NCBI GenBank assembly: GCA_017591395.1
Contig: WEDG01001520.1
Coordinates: 229,844-293,843 of the forward strand
Direction: 5' to 3'
Length of the DNA: 64,000 bases
Source: Schistocephalus solidus
Lineage: Eukaryota > Platyhelminthes > Cestoda > Diphyllobothriidea > Diphyllobothriidae
The translations under genes and the position numbers were made by a program. This document shows positions 48,092 to 58,805 of the stretch, piece by piece. A model generated the notes under the pieces. That model was not told where the DNA came from, made no database searches, and saw nothing but the letters and a program-made list of their open reading frames with translations. Position 1 is the stretch's first letter. Each line of letters begins with the position of its first letter.

Positions 48092-48494
48092 ATGTTGCTG
48101 CAGAAAAACAATGCAGGTGAGACGCCCCTTGAGACAGCAACTGCCCAACTGTCTGATCTCTCATTACGGGATCTGGAACCAGAGGGGGTGCCGACAGCCG
48201 CTTTGGAGGCTCGTCTCCAGCAGTGCATCAGTTTGCTCGAGCTGGCGGAGACAGTACAGAACCTGAGTCGTGATGGCGCGGATAAGACCGCTCTGCTCTT
48301 TAACTCCTCTGCCAGCGCTGACGCGGACTCAGCCGCCGCTAAACTTCAGCTAGTGGAGGCGATTGATGACCTTCAGAGTGTCAACTGGGCGCCTGACTCC
48401 GCTGCGGCCACTGCCTCACCAGCGCGGTCTTTCTCAACGGCTTGTACCATGAGCAAGCCCACGAGCGTGGTGCGGAGGACGAGTGACGTTCTGT
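48092..48494 (+). CDS. ASAP: ASAP, last ankyrin exon and linker
   Basis: The acceptor is GCCACAG|ATG in phase 0. The proposed donor is CTGT|GTAAAC in phase 1, just before the frame would otherwise run to a stop at 48530. The exon opens with NNAGETPLETA, the third ankyrin repeat, equivalent to NESGETPLDIAKRL in ASAP proteins. An acidic helical stretch follows (ARLQQCISLLELAETVQNLS), then a Ser/Ala-rich part and TSVVRRTSDVLC. It is the longest visible exon (403 bases). It is flanked by inverted family-B copies at 47225-47519 and 50838-51100. An alternative is use of the stop at about 48530 as a short isoform. Confidence 0.8.
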
Positions 48495-48744
48495 GTAAAC
48501 TGTTTGACCGATCTTCGGGTCAACGGGCCTAGATATGCCGGAGGGGGTGCGTTTGAGATCGCCTTTTTCGCTTTGACGCTCTCCTATCTACCCACCCACC
48601 TATATACTTATCGCCCTTCCGTTTTTATTCACACTGTTTTCAATTGCTTTTCTCCGCTTTTTGGTCCCCTCGCCCTCCTCCTCCTAACCACCACCACCAA
48701 CAGTTCCACTATCGTTGTCTACGATGTCCACGGGCTGTCCGACA

Positions 48745-48930
48745 AAGGGGTGGATGCAGAGTGACGGTTACTTGCGTGTGAGTCAGTCTATTGTGATAGA
48801 AGACTTGCGCCGCATCTAACACACTCTCTCCTCCCTTACCCACCTGGACCTGTTAACATGACCAAATCAAGAAGTACGGAGGCAGGATTTGGCACAGGTG
48901 GCTGATGCGACGTGAGCCTGCTTCGGGGCC
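48745..48930 (+). repeat. Diverged family B copy downstream of the same ASAP exon
   Basis: GCAGAGTGACGGTTACTTGC, GTGATAG, CACTCTCTCCTCCCTTACCC and CAAATCAAGAAGTACGGAGG follow the family B order in the forward direction, about 70-75% identical by eye. Confidence 0.55.
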
Positions 48931-49049
48931 TGTCACCAGACCTATTTCAGTGCCATTTATTACGAGTGCGATCCCCCCCCCGCAATAACGCCGGCCGTGA
49001 CCTGATCTGGCATCCGCGTACTAGTTCTGCACGTCTACTGTGTGGCCCT

Positions 49050-49850
49050 CTGTAGGGGCAAAAAGCATCTGCATTGGGAGTATGGGGATAGGTGAGGGAA
49101 CCGGCGCAGTTAAATAAATATCAGTGGAGGTCATACTGTTGGTGGAAACAGATCGGACAGTTCCATTATAGAATGCGTTAGCAGGCGGAATGATTCACAG
49201 TGCTACGCGATCGGTGAGGTGGCCGCCGACCCAGCCCGGTTCTACGCGTCAAGGCAGTTTTTAGCAATATGCCTCATGGAAGGGTGGGCGCGGGCACGAA
49301 AAGGAGAGTGACACTGCATGCCTGGCTCATAAATCACACTACCGTCCTCCGGCGGCTAGGTCATGTCATAGGCATGCAAGAAGACATCTTCATGTGCGAA
49401 ACCTGTTCGCTCAAGTTGGCGCTAAGCCGGTCAGGGCAGGGCGTGAATGTAAGACCCGAGACCTCACACAACAAGGTAGGCTTGCAGCTCACTGCTGTCA
49501 GCGAATTCCAGGTCATTTAGTTTATGCTGCAGCGGTAGAAGTCAACCGTGACGGCAGACGGAGGTCTTGGCATCTCAACTAGCACAAGGTCGGAGGGTGC
49601 ACATGATAGGACTTGTTTGTGCTAATGATTATTTTTCTAGCTTGTGTGCGCCCCGGCATTACACCACACCTCCCTTAGTGGCATTGTTTATGTGTGCGCA
49701 TCCCAATAATTCCTGCCGTGTCTTTTGTCTGGCCTACTTGCAACTTCGCACATGAGGCCCGTTGCAAGGTTGCAACACTAATATCACTACTGCCTCCAAC
49801 ATTATCACAGTGATGATTATCGTGCCCATCTTGTTCGTTGTTGGTACACA
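49050..49850 (+). other. Intron sequence, possibly LINE-derived
   Basis: It is bounded on the right by an ACC/ACT tract and the LINE zinc-finger tail, so part of it may be that element's coding or linker sequence. No reverse transcriptase motif could be read in any frame. Confidence 0.25.
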
Positions 49851-49854
49851 AATC

Positions 49855-49858
49855 TACC

Positions 49859-49894
<36 letters not shown>

Positions 49895-49895
49895 T
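49855..49895. repeat. Short (ACC)n(ACT)n tract
   Basis: About four ACC units followed by about nine ACT units. In the sense frame this reads as poly-Thr. It lies about 160 bases before the zinc fingers of the LINE tail. Confidence 0.8.
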
Positions 49896-50049
49896 ATAAT
49901 AATGATATTTAAACCACCATTTCTATTATAACTAGTGCTAGTGCTACTACTTTTATTACTACACCATGCACACTCTCCCCTCCTGCCATTCTTAGCGCCA
50001 CCGCCACCCCCACTACCATGAATGACATCCCCCAGCCTCTACCGATTTA

Positions 50050-50245
50050 TCCCGCCAACACTGCGCCCGCAACTTCAACTCATGCATCGGCCTGGTCGGT
50101 CACCTGCGAATCCATCGCACGGAGGCTGGTGAACCAGTGCCTGGGGCTCTGACATACAGTCAACGCGGCCGCCTTCACTGCCCCTCACTGCTCCCGCACA
50201 TTTACACACCGCATGGGCCTATTAGGACACATGCGCCTCCACTGA
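50050..50245 (+). pseudogene. C-terminal C2H2 zinc-finger tail of a LINE, damaged
   Basis: Finger 1 reads RQHCARNFNSCIGLVGHLRI and then H; its first Cys is Arg (CGC for TGC at 50053-50055). RTEAGEPVPGALTYSQRGRL forms the linker. Finger 2, HCP then HCSRTFTHRMGLLGHMRLH and a TGA at 50243-50245, is complete only if one C of the CCCC run (about 50181-50184) is discounted. I recall this two-finger GHLRIHRTE...GEPVPGA tail from LINE open reading frames in diphyllobothriid tapeworm genomes, but could not verify it. It lies in the ASAP intron, in the sense orientation. Confidence 0.6.
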
Positions 50246-50339
50246 CAACCTGCGGTAAACCACCGGAGGCTAAGCTACATCATCGCACACTACCTACACC
50301 AATACATCGACAAACAACCCTACAATCACCATTTACCAG

Positions 50340-50840
50340 AGTATATCACGGTTTCCTAGAAACTGTGGCTGGGAAGGCTGCCAATCTGACGCTTACACCA
50401 GACCACGCCGTCGGCGCAGTGTATGTGCTGTGTGTGTTGAGTGGCTGACCAGTGGACTGGGAGTCAGACGGCGATAGCTCCTCCATACTCCCCTGAATAA
50501 GTATATCCTGGTGTGTGCGTTATGGGGGCCAGGTCGTGCTGTGGCGCGCGAAGACGGGTACGCCGATCCGTCAGATTAATGTGCTCACTCCCACATCAGG
50601 CAACTGACCGGCTCGGACAGTCTCTGAATGTGGGGGGAGAGAGTGAGGTCGACAGCTCAGCGCATTTTCCTCACTATAAAAAAAATCTGACGCGCTTGCA
50701 ACTATCACGGTGCGCTAAAAGCCGTGGCTTGGAAGGTTGCCAACTGACGGGATAACTCCGGACTGCCTGGTCAGCCCAATTGTGTGTGTTGTGTGTAATG
50801 GCTGACTGGCGGACTGAGAGTCAGGCTGTGTAATGGCTCT
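50340..50840. repeat. Imperfect direct duplication of about 150 bp
   Basis: 50340-50495 and 50700-50830 share TATCACGGT, CTGTGGCTGGGAAGGCTGCC / CCGTGGCTTGGAAGGTTGCC, GTGTGTTG, GGCTGAC and GGGAGTCAG-type blocks in the same order. The second copy merges with the reverse family B copy. Confidence 0.55.
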
Positions 50841-51100
50841 TCTTAATGTGGCCTTTATGGCACTCCCACTCTGTGGAATCCGAGCCAGGTGTTGTGGTAT
50901 CGCCTAGGGCGGTTTCTGGCCGCGACAGCCACCTACGCCCTCTCCCATCTCCGGTCTTATTGACTCTGTATTGACGCCGGGCTCAGGTGGGGGAGGAGGA
51001 GAGAGTGCGGTAGCTGCAGCGCAAGGCTACTATCACTTAAAACTAATTCACGCGTAAGTTACCGTCCCTGCACCACCTGGCGTGGAGCATACGATGGACA
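50500..51100 (-). repeat. Family B copy in reverse orientation, downstream of ASAP exon 48092-48494
   Basis: The reverse complement runs collinearly with 30740-31245, and its right-hand part (50838-51090) with 47225-47519. This is the second arm of the inverted pair around the exon. Confidence 0.75.
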
Positions 51101-51119
51101 TAGTCGAAATCGACGGTCG

Positions 51120-51441
51120 ACCAATCAATACTACTATACTGCTACTACTATCACCACCACCTACACTTACTACTCCACCACTCCACTTCTACTACTATTA
51201 CTACTCTACTACTACTACAACCTCTTTTTCTACCACTCTACACCAACACGTCTATTACTACTACTACTAATACTCACTACCTACTAATACTTCTACCACT
51301 CCTACTACTTCTACCCTCTTCTACTCACCACCAACACCAACAATACTATTATTATTACTACTACCCTCACTACTCTACTTCACTGCCACTACTACTACCA
51401 CTCTTTACTACTACTCTACTTATATTACTAATTCTCCCACT

Positions 51442-51477
<36 letters not shown>

Positions 51478-51910
51478 ATACTTCTACTACTAACTCTAAT
51501 ATTACCACTAACCAACACTACTATTACTACTTCTAATAATACTATTACTACTCCTACTGCCCCCTACTACTACTAATACTAATACTCACATTTCTACTAT
51601 TACTACTACCACCCCTTCCCAATACTACTACTTCTACCACGAACACCAACAGTACTTTTATTACTACTACTGCTACTACTACTCTACTACTACTACTTCG
51701 TCTACTCACTACTACTACTACTACTACTACTCCTCATTTTACTACTACTGCTCCTACTACTACTACTTCCCTCTACTGCTATCACTAACACCAACACTAC
51801 TATAACTACTACTAATAATAATATTAAAACCACTATTTCTATTATTACATGTACCAGTACTGTTACTACTAATACTGCTGCTCCTATCGCCACCACCACC
51901 ACTTACTACT
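51120..51910. repeat. Long (ACT/TAC)n trinucleotide tract, about 790 bp
   Basis: Almost the whole stretch is built from TAC, ACT and CTA units with TTC, ATA and CCA interruptions. The longest clean part is near 51443-51475. The open frames over it are low-complexity artefacts. It lies in the ASAP intron between 48494 and 52469. Confidence 0.9.
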
Positions 51911-52359
51911 GCACCAAATGGATGATGATCAATGTCTTCATCTTCACCGTCTCTACGCTGTAATCTTGCCTCTTCCTCTCTTCTATATATTTTTACTCTT
52001 CATCTCTCCCCTTCCCCCACGTTCTCGCAATTTTAACGCTTTCTTCATGTCCTCAGTCAGTCTGCTCCGCATATTCTTTTTAACTCTGCTGCTGGTCTTT
52101 TATTTCACTCAATGTTTCAGTCGTGTATTGTCGTGATATGAAATGCTTTTTGGATAGTGCTTTCCATGCGATGTCAAACCTCTTTTTTGCATTTTTTCTA
52201 GGTGCCTAAATCAACCACCAGTGCGCGTGTTAACAGCCCCTACTCTGCTTTCTTTTCCCCCCTTCTCGCAGAGTTTCAAAGGTTTGCCCTCATGCTCCGT
52301 TCATTTCTGTTATAGATTTTTATTTTGCAACTTCGCGGAAGTACACCTCCCCCACAAAC

Positions 52360-52380
52360 ACACACACACACACACACAGC
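52360..52380. repeat. (CA)n microsatellite
   Basis: A run of about ten CA units, shortly upstream of the next ASAP exon. Confidence 0.85.
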
Positions 52381-52468
52381 TTTTTACTTTCCAATTTGTA
52401 GACCTCGTCATTGCTCACAGTGCCTGTGGTGGCTTTAAACAGTTTTGTTTTTCCGCGTCTGCTCCTAG

Positions 52469-52584
52469 GTTCAAGTGCCACAAAACTCGGTAGTGTTCTC
52501 GCAACCCTCCCGCGCAAAAAGGGCCCCGCACCCCGTCCGCCCTCCTTTCGGCATGACTCTACCTCGGTGAATGCCTCCTCAGCG
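52469..52584 (+). CDS. ASAP: ASAP, basic proline-rich linker exon
   Basis: The acceptor is GCTCCTAG|GT with incoming phase 1 and the donor is GCG|GTAAGG in phase 0, both matching the neighbouring exons. The product SSATKLGSVLATLPRKKGPA then PRPPSFRHDSTS is basic and proline-containing. In ASAP proteins a long proline-rich region between the ankyrin repeats and the SH3 domain binds SH3 partners, and PAPRPPS is a plausible short ligand. This is a role by analogy. The call rests on phase agreement and splice sites more than on sequence similarity. Confidence 0.65.
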
Positions 52585-53686
52585 GTAAGGTCATTCGCTA
52601 CCCCACACCGATCACCAATGTGTGTGTCCTCTTTGTCAGGTTGAGATGCTTGCATTTTTCTTGCGACTTTGCGGCTTGTGACTCGCTTGTAACTTGAAAG
52701 ATCTCGCAGCCGCCTGTATCTTGAACACGACAAGCAAACCAAACTCGATCTAGCGAACTACAGCGGCTTTTTGATTAAAAGCCGTGTTGACGCTGAAAAA
52801 CATTAGCGGCAGCAGCTGAAGTCTGTTTGGGGATTTTGTGGCGCACCACTGTTCTCGGTGGGACACTGCCCGGCCTTTCTTTTTGACACAGCCATTCAGC
52901 GCTACTACCTTACACACTCATCGAGTTTTGGTTCTGAATATGCACACTTCTTCTACTGCTTCAGACGGTTGTGAAGCGCTGACAGTCATGACTTAGGAAT
53001 CTACCATCTGACTGGATAATTTGGGGAATTTTGTTTCCGAGCCGTTGATGACTCATCATTTGGGCCCTATCTGTGAAAAAATGTTCACTGAGAGCGCATG
53101 TTTGTGTTTCTGGTTGTAGCTACTGGTGAGGGTTACGACCAGCCGTCGTCCCGATCTATCTTTCATCCACGACAGAACCTGCTTGACTCACACTCGCTGC
53201 TGGGGAGGCGGATATTAAGTTGATCAAGTTCTTTACTATATACAACCTAAAGCACATGTTATTTTTTATTTTGCGCTCACTGTATTGGCTTGGTGAGCTG
53301 CCAGCTGATGCAGTAGCTCGGTCCTACTGATGACTGATCAGATGGCTCCGTTCTAATGTGACTTTGGTCGTGCTCTTATTCCTAGGATATTTAAGCCTCC
53401 TCATTGAAGTTTGACATCTTTGGAGTTTGGGACCAGGTCGCTTGTGGTACCCGTCAGCCCACCCACTGTCTTCTTGCTCCCATCTGCTTTCTCACTGGAA
53501 CATGCCTGATACGGGCGTGACGCAAGCCGACCAATGCACAGTCAACTCACTACAGTGTCCTATTTGGAAGAGTGGGCTAGCAGTCGTTCTTTCGCTTAAG
53601 AAGATTGAGCTGCCATGCCAAAAGCAAACTTTCATTTCCTTCACTGGGCTCTTTTTTCCTCTCACCTTCCTCCCACTCGGACCTAG

Positions 53687-53888
53687 TGGTTTTCTTTGTC
53701 AACCGACTCCTGTGGTTCCGGACAGCGATCTCTCTCCGAGTACAGCGAGTCCACACCACCCTCACGACGGTTTAGTTCCAGCGGTGGGACAGACCTTCCG
53801 CCCGGCTATGCCGTCGCCTCTTCCCGTCATCTTGCCAGCTCCACTCCCCTCTCCGCCAATCGGAATTCCTCGCGTTCTGCCAAACAGG
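53687..53888 (+). CDS. ASAP: ASAP, Ser-rich linker exon
   Basis: The acceptor is GGACCTAG|TGG after a long pyrimidine tract, incoming phase 0. The donor is CAGG|GTATCT, phase 1. The product includes DSCGSGQRSLSEYSESTPPS, then RRFSSSGGTDLPPGYAVASS and SANRNSSRSAKQ. It is rich in Ser, with RRFSSS- and RSLS-like possible kinase sites, and is presumably disordered. A nearer acceptor (GGACAG at about 53725) would shorten it by 39 bases in the same frame and cannot be excluded. Confidence 0.65.
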
Positions 53889-54659
53889 GTATCTCTGCTT
53901 CCTTCTGCCTTTCTATAAAGCTATTGACGGTTTCTCTGTCAGAGGTTCGACAGTTGCCACTAGTCTTACTGTAAATGCTTCGTCTGAGTCATGATAAGTT
54001 CTGATGGCGCACCTTTACGGGCTTACCTGCGGCGGCGGTGGGAAATGCCCGCATCGTTATCTCAAACATACCACGAACCGGGCGACCGTTGAATTAAGTT
54101 TTTCTCTGGCTTCCTTTATTGCCTTGCTGTCTTACACTTATCTGTGTTGTGAATATGTTGCGAGCGGTTTCTTCATAGCAAGGATATCTCTGGAGCTCGC
54201 TGATAAACACCTGCAGTGCTGCCAACACAGCTGATGCACAAACGGAGACCATATGACTTAACCGGCTTGTACGCTGCGGTATACTATGGTAAAATTGAAA
54301 AATCTACCGCTACACGCATGCAAATACACCCGTTCCCAGTATCCAGACACATTTTTGGTCATAGAACTTTTCATTGTCGACTTATATCCATCGACGAATA
54401 AGCAAGAATGTTTCAAAGCTGTACAATTATGACGCAGGCATTAATTGACGTATCCAATGTAATGCTGAAAAATCTCTTGACGTCATAGAACAGACGCCAG
54501 TAAATCCAACTCACCTGATCGCTTAGCGCACGCTGCTGACAGAACTATATCTGTCAGAAATTGTTGTTGACAAAGCTCGAGGAACAGGCCTGAACCGAGG
54601 AGGAATCCCTCGGCCTAAATCTATCAAATTTATCGAGAATTATTGAGCGCAATGGAAAT

Positions 54660-54850
54660 TTCAGATGAACTTTGTCGACAAGGACATGGGAACCTGGAAT
54701 GGCCATTTCTGACTCATTAGCCGTCATCAGCCAGCCATACCCAACCCCAGGCGCTGGACCACCACCCGAGACTCGAAAACCGCGATCTGTTAACTAGACG
54801 TCCAAGGTTGTCTTGCCAGTTTAGCTCGGGAATATTAGACATCGTCACCC
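54660..54850 (-). mobile_element. Diverged SINE copy in ASAP intron
   Basis: TCGACAAGGACATGGGAACC, TGGAATGGCCATTTCTGACT and TAGCCGTCATCAGCCAGCCA match the SINE body. The tRNA-like head at the right is heavily mutated (GAGACTCGAAAACCGCG). It is related to the subfamily at 45682-45850. Confidence 0.65.
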
Positions 54851-55289
54851 AAACATACCCATTCCTAGGTTTTCTAGACTCTGAGTTTCGTTCCCGGGTA
54901 GTTTGGGTGGTAAACCTCATCAGAGAGAAGGTGAGCATCGTTCCGTTGACTCTCCCGATTGAACGAGTCCCAAATGGGCGGCAGGATTCCGGTTGGTAGG
55001 AATGTGGAGGGCTTGAGGTCACACTATTTTTGGGCTTGCTCGGCCTATGTGTGTCCACTTTTTCACTGATTAATGTCCAATCTTCTGCGCCAGAGCAGGT
55101 CAACTGATGAAGTGCCGGTAGCATCGCTTCAATAAAAATGTTTATGGCCGACCTGTGTACCATCTGCGCAGTGTCGGCTTGGTATAACGTTCAATAGCAT
55201 TTTTTACAATTTAGCATGGTACTAGTTTGGGTTGTGACTTTCGAGGGAAAATAAGGGACTCATAATTATTTTAGCGTTTATTGAGGCGC

Positions 55290-55570
55290 TTTAGAGAGAT
55301 ACACTTTATTTTGAAAGCATCCTTTCGAAATTTTCAGCATAAGACGCCTCCATTCACTGTGGATAAAATTGGTACGCAAAAGCGATAGCACCGGAAGAAA
55401 ACAGAAGATACACACAGTAACCGAAAGCTGCAACTGTCGGCACCATGAACGGTCGTCCGTGAATGTTTCGCGAAATTGCACCAGATTTTCTTTAAAACGG
55501 TGCAGGCGTCGTTTTCAAATGACCTTTTTATTGTAGTTAATAGAAACAAAGAGTGGTTAATGGCAGCATA
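55290..55570 (-). repeat. Dispersed repeat family E, copy 3
   Basis: GGAAGAAAACAGAAGATACA, CCGAAAGCTGCAACTGTCGG, CACCATGAACGGTCGTCCGT and GCAGGCGTCGTTTTCAAATG match copy 1 in reverse complement and copy 2 directly. Confidence 0.6.
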
Positions 55571-55573
55571 TAA

Positions 55574-55665
55574 GGAGAAAGGTAGATGAAGGAAAAGGGG
55601 AAAGATGGATGAAGGAGAAGGAGAAAAGTGGATGACGGAGAAGGAGAAAGGTGGATGAAGGCGAA
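55574..55665. repeat. Minisatellite, four units of 23 bp
   Basis: The unit is GGAGAAAGGTGGATGAAGGA plus three bases. Four consecutive copies have exactly equal length, with two to four substitutions each. Confidence 0.8.
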
Positions 55666-56149
55666 AAATGGTGGCTCAGACTCAAAAGCTAAAGGGTTGC
55701 CGGGAGGTTTCGGATAAACTTCGCTGCTCCAAAGGCATGAGGTAATAGTGGATCCGTAAGATTGTTTTTTTAGGGTGGATATAGAGGGTCAGTGAGCCAT
55801 TCGCGCGGACTGTGGTAGTGAGCATCCAGGCGCCTAGTGTTTTATTGGCTGTGACTGTCACCGCTACGCGAAATGGTGACCATCTACGCATCGGTGTGTC
55901 TGTGTGCAGGGCTAACAATTTACTACATCATTCTGGGTCAGGGACAGAGCACTTGCGTAGTGAACGTTTCTGTGCCAAGGACTTATTTCGTACGGTTTTA
56001 ATTGAATGAAAACTGCCCGGCCGTTCCGTGAGAGATTTAATTGTTTTTGGAGCCAAAGGTCCACCACAATTCGTGGACTAACCCTCCTCAATATTAATGC
56101 CTCAGACGTTACCTGCAAGTTGCTCCTTTAATAATGTCTTTAAATTCAG

Positions 56150-56322
56150 CCGGTGATGTCGCTAGCGCCCCTCATCAGTCCTCAGATCACATCGACGTCC
56201 TGCTGGATGTCCTCGAGGAAGATCCAACTCCCGAACGACTCCTCGACCCCGCTACCGGTCGTCCCTACCCGGCCACCATAAGCCGGATCTCTGCCCGAGC
56301 TGCTTCCGAAGGCGTTGTCCTG
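56150..56322 (+). CDS. ASAP: ASAP, acidic linker exon
   Basis: The acceptor is AAATTCAG|CC, incoming phase 1 (G plus CC gives Ala). The donor is GTCCTG|GTAAAG in phase 0. The product contains DHIDVLLDVLEEDPTPERLL and DPATGRPYPATISRISARAA. It is acidic, then mixed, with no named domain recognised. It occupies the region between ankyrin repeats and SH3. A Met codon at 56134 belongs to the intron in this model. Confidence 0.65.
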
Positions 56323-56399
56323 GTAAAGCTAGACCGTTTTCTTGTAATCTTCCTCCATCCTGATATTTTGACACGCCAACATTTTTTACTCGTTTTTAG

Positions 56400-56489
56400 G
56401 CGCAAAATCCTCCACTTTCCGAGGAGGACGATGATGATGATGATTGCTCGTGCTTGGAACTCACTGCCGACCTCGATACCCTAACGATG
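56400..56489 (+). CDS. ASAP: ASAP, short acidic exon with an Asp run
   Basis: The acceptor is CGTTTTTAG|GCG and the donor ACGATG|GTATAT, both phase 0; the intron before it is only 77 bases. The product AQNPPLSEEDDDDDDCSCLE then LTADLDTLTM carries six consecutive Asp residues, encoded by GAC and GAT. Vertebrate ASAPs have a DLDESDDDMDEK acidic stretch in the linker, so an acidic patch is not out of place, although the location is not clearly equivalent. Confidence 0.65.
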
Positions 56490-57059
56490 GTATATTATCC
56501 ACCGTCCTTCGTCCTTTTTGTAATACTTCTTGCCCAAAAGTATCTCGGTGGGTCCTATTTTCCTAGAAAAAAATAACTAGCTGTCAACTCTCTTGGCTGT
56601 ACTGTAGCTCGGAGCCTGCCGTACTGTTAAGTTTGGAACCTCTCTGATGGTTGCTTTGCTTGCGTCTTCTGACATTCGGTTGTTTTTCTGTTAATTTGTT
56701 TAGGGTTTTGCTCTTGTCCTTGCCACTTTTTCTGCGTGGTTCTATCCAGTAATTTATCATCCCTGTCGACGTTTTATGACTCAGTTCAACTTCTCGTACA
56801 TATTTTCCATAGCTGTTTTCAGACTTTTTATATGCTTTGAAGAGCCTACGCCACTGAATAACTAATCAGAAACTTGAAAAACTATTGTACTCTTCAGTGT
56901 CATACGTTTTTGTACATCTGCTACCCCGAACGTCCAATAACTACATGAGGAAATATCGCTGCCAATTAAGCAGGTAATTTTGACTCATTTTGAGCCAAAA
57001 TGAGATTTAAAAAAGTTCTAAAATTGAGCGAAATTGAAAACGTTTTTTTGGCAAGAAAT

Positions 57060-57760
57060 CAGTATGTGACCCAAATCCCGATAGAAAGAATAGATCAGCG
57101 TGTAACACGTGACCATATTGCATGCCAACGTAACCCTAACTCTGTCCACGCTGCTTTTTAAGGTTAGCATTCGTCGCTGACGTTGGAGGGTCACATACTA
57201 TTTCGTTGACCGTAAGAGGATCGAAGTATCGGTTCAAATGGCAACTCTCCAGACGGTTTCCATTAGGACACTGGAGTAGATACCAAACGCATCCGTTTTA
57301 CTTTGATAATGAAAGGTCGTGCCTTATTATTACTGCCGTCAGGGGTCCATGAAAAGTAAGTTAAGTCCGCTGGGAATGAAATCGCGCATAGTGGTCGGCT
57401 TGACTTAAAACCACCAGATCTCGCAGCTGCAACTGTGTTGGGGCAACAAAAACTATTATGCAAACCCTCCTACCCTGGTGGCGAATGCTAACCCTAACGA
57501 AAAATAATGGATGGGGTTAGATTATGTTGACACTCTCCTTTTCGTTATTTAGCTCCATCCATGAAAATCCTATCCCCACCTGTCCCGTATTACTGATAAG
57601 TATATAAGTAGTCACCCTAACTAAAACAACAGATAGCGTTAGGATTAGGTTGATGCTCTCCTTTTCGGCATTTAGCCTTTCCCCATAAAACGCCTTCTAC
57701 CACCGGTCCCGTAATAGTCGCTGAAATCTCCTTTGTTCGCTGAGTTGGATCGAATATTGC
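57060..57760 (-). repeat. Dispersed repeat family A, inverted copy in ASAP intron
   Basis: This is the reverse complement of 37490-38080, with part of the central unit present twice (a CACCCTAACTAAAACAACAG block near 57620 repeats CTAACCCTAACGAAAAATAA near 57490). Confidence 0.6.
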
Positions 57761-58194
57761 GTTCTTGCCCATTTTTTAAAGGTTGTTACCTATTTCCTTC
57801 TAATGAGCGACCTGTGTAAGAAAGCTTACTTGTAATGTTTCCGTTTTAGTTAACTAACCAATTGACAATATCAAATTTAGTTATTAAAGTACATGGAGTA
57901 TCTTGTCATAACATACTTTTCCTTCGCCTTATACCAGATTTAATCTTTGTAAGCTTGTTGCATATTTGCAATCACCATTTTATGTGCCATGATGCTTAAT
58001 TTTCGTCCTTTTAGTTAGAGATCCAGTGCCATGGTATAATCTTGAATTATCGCACCCTTTGTGAAATGCTTGTCTGCTCACTATGTCAGGCTTTTATGAG
58101 GTACATGTAATTGTGTTTCTTTAGCCTTAAATATTCGCTCTTAACTTTAGGTTAACTAACAAATTACTAGATTTTAGAACTTAGTAGTATACTC

Positions 58195-58530
58195 CTCCCC
58201 CTTCCCCTCTCCTCCTCCTCCTCCTCCTCCTCCTCCTCCTCGTCCTCGTCCTCCTCCTCCTCCTCCTCCCTCCTCCCTCCTCCTCCTCCTCCTCCTCCTC
58301 CTCCTCCTCCCTCCTCCCTCCCTCCTCCCTCCTCCTCCTCCTCCTCCCTCCCTCCTCCTCCTCCTCCTCCTCCTCCTCTCCTCCTCCTCCTCCTCCTCCT
58401 CCTCCTCCTCCCTCCTCCTCCTCCTCCTCCTCCTCCTCCTCCTACCTCCCTCCTCCCCTCCTCCTCCTCCTCCTCCTCCTCCTCCTCCCTCCTCCTCCTC
58501 CTCCTCCCTCCTCCTCCTCCTCCTCCTCAT
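58195..58530. repeat. (TCC)n polypyrimidine tract, about 335 bp
   Basis: Almost pure CTC/TCC units with occasional CCC or CGT interruptions. It is homopyrimidine on the + strand, so the RNA of the ASAP intron would carry a very long pyrimidine run about 275 bases before the acceptor at 58805. The 132-codon Glu/Arg/Gly frame on the - strand is an artefact. Confidence 0.9.
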
Positions 58531-58805
58531 GCCTATGCGTTTTAGGTCAAGTTTTATGTATGCGCTTGACACCTAAGCATACGTACTGCAGGCATCCCAC
58601 CTTTACTTTTTCACTTTCAAATTGGTCGTATAAAGTCATGTCTTTCTCATCTGTTGCTTACGACCGCACATTCCTAAATGTCAACATCATATGCGTAACG
58701 ATTGATGGTTAGGTCTCCTTGTTCATTGACTCTCCTCTCTTCCTCTGTGCATTTCGTTTTTGCTTACATTTCTCCTGCCTTCCCCTCCCCTCTCCACCCC
58801 GACAG

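Noticed and set aside
48495..48530. TAG at about 48530 as the true end of the ASAP protein
   Set aside because: A GTAAAC donor just before it joins in phase to 52469, and the SH3 domain characteristic of the family lies downstream. A short isoform remains possible.
51082..51270. 62-codon frame rich in Tyr/Thr/Pro, and the - strand Val/Ser-rich frame at 51702-51902
   Set aside because: These are low-complexity translations of the (ACT)n tract.
56134..56149. ATG at 56134 as the start of a separate gene
   Set aside because: The acceptor at 56149 and phase agreement with the exons on both sides place the sequence within ASAP.
58174..58572. 132-codon Glu/Arg/Gly-rich frame on the - strand
   Set aside because: It is the translation of the (TCC)n tract and has no independent support.
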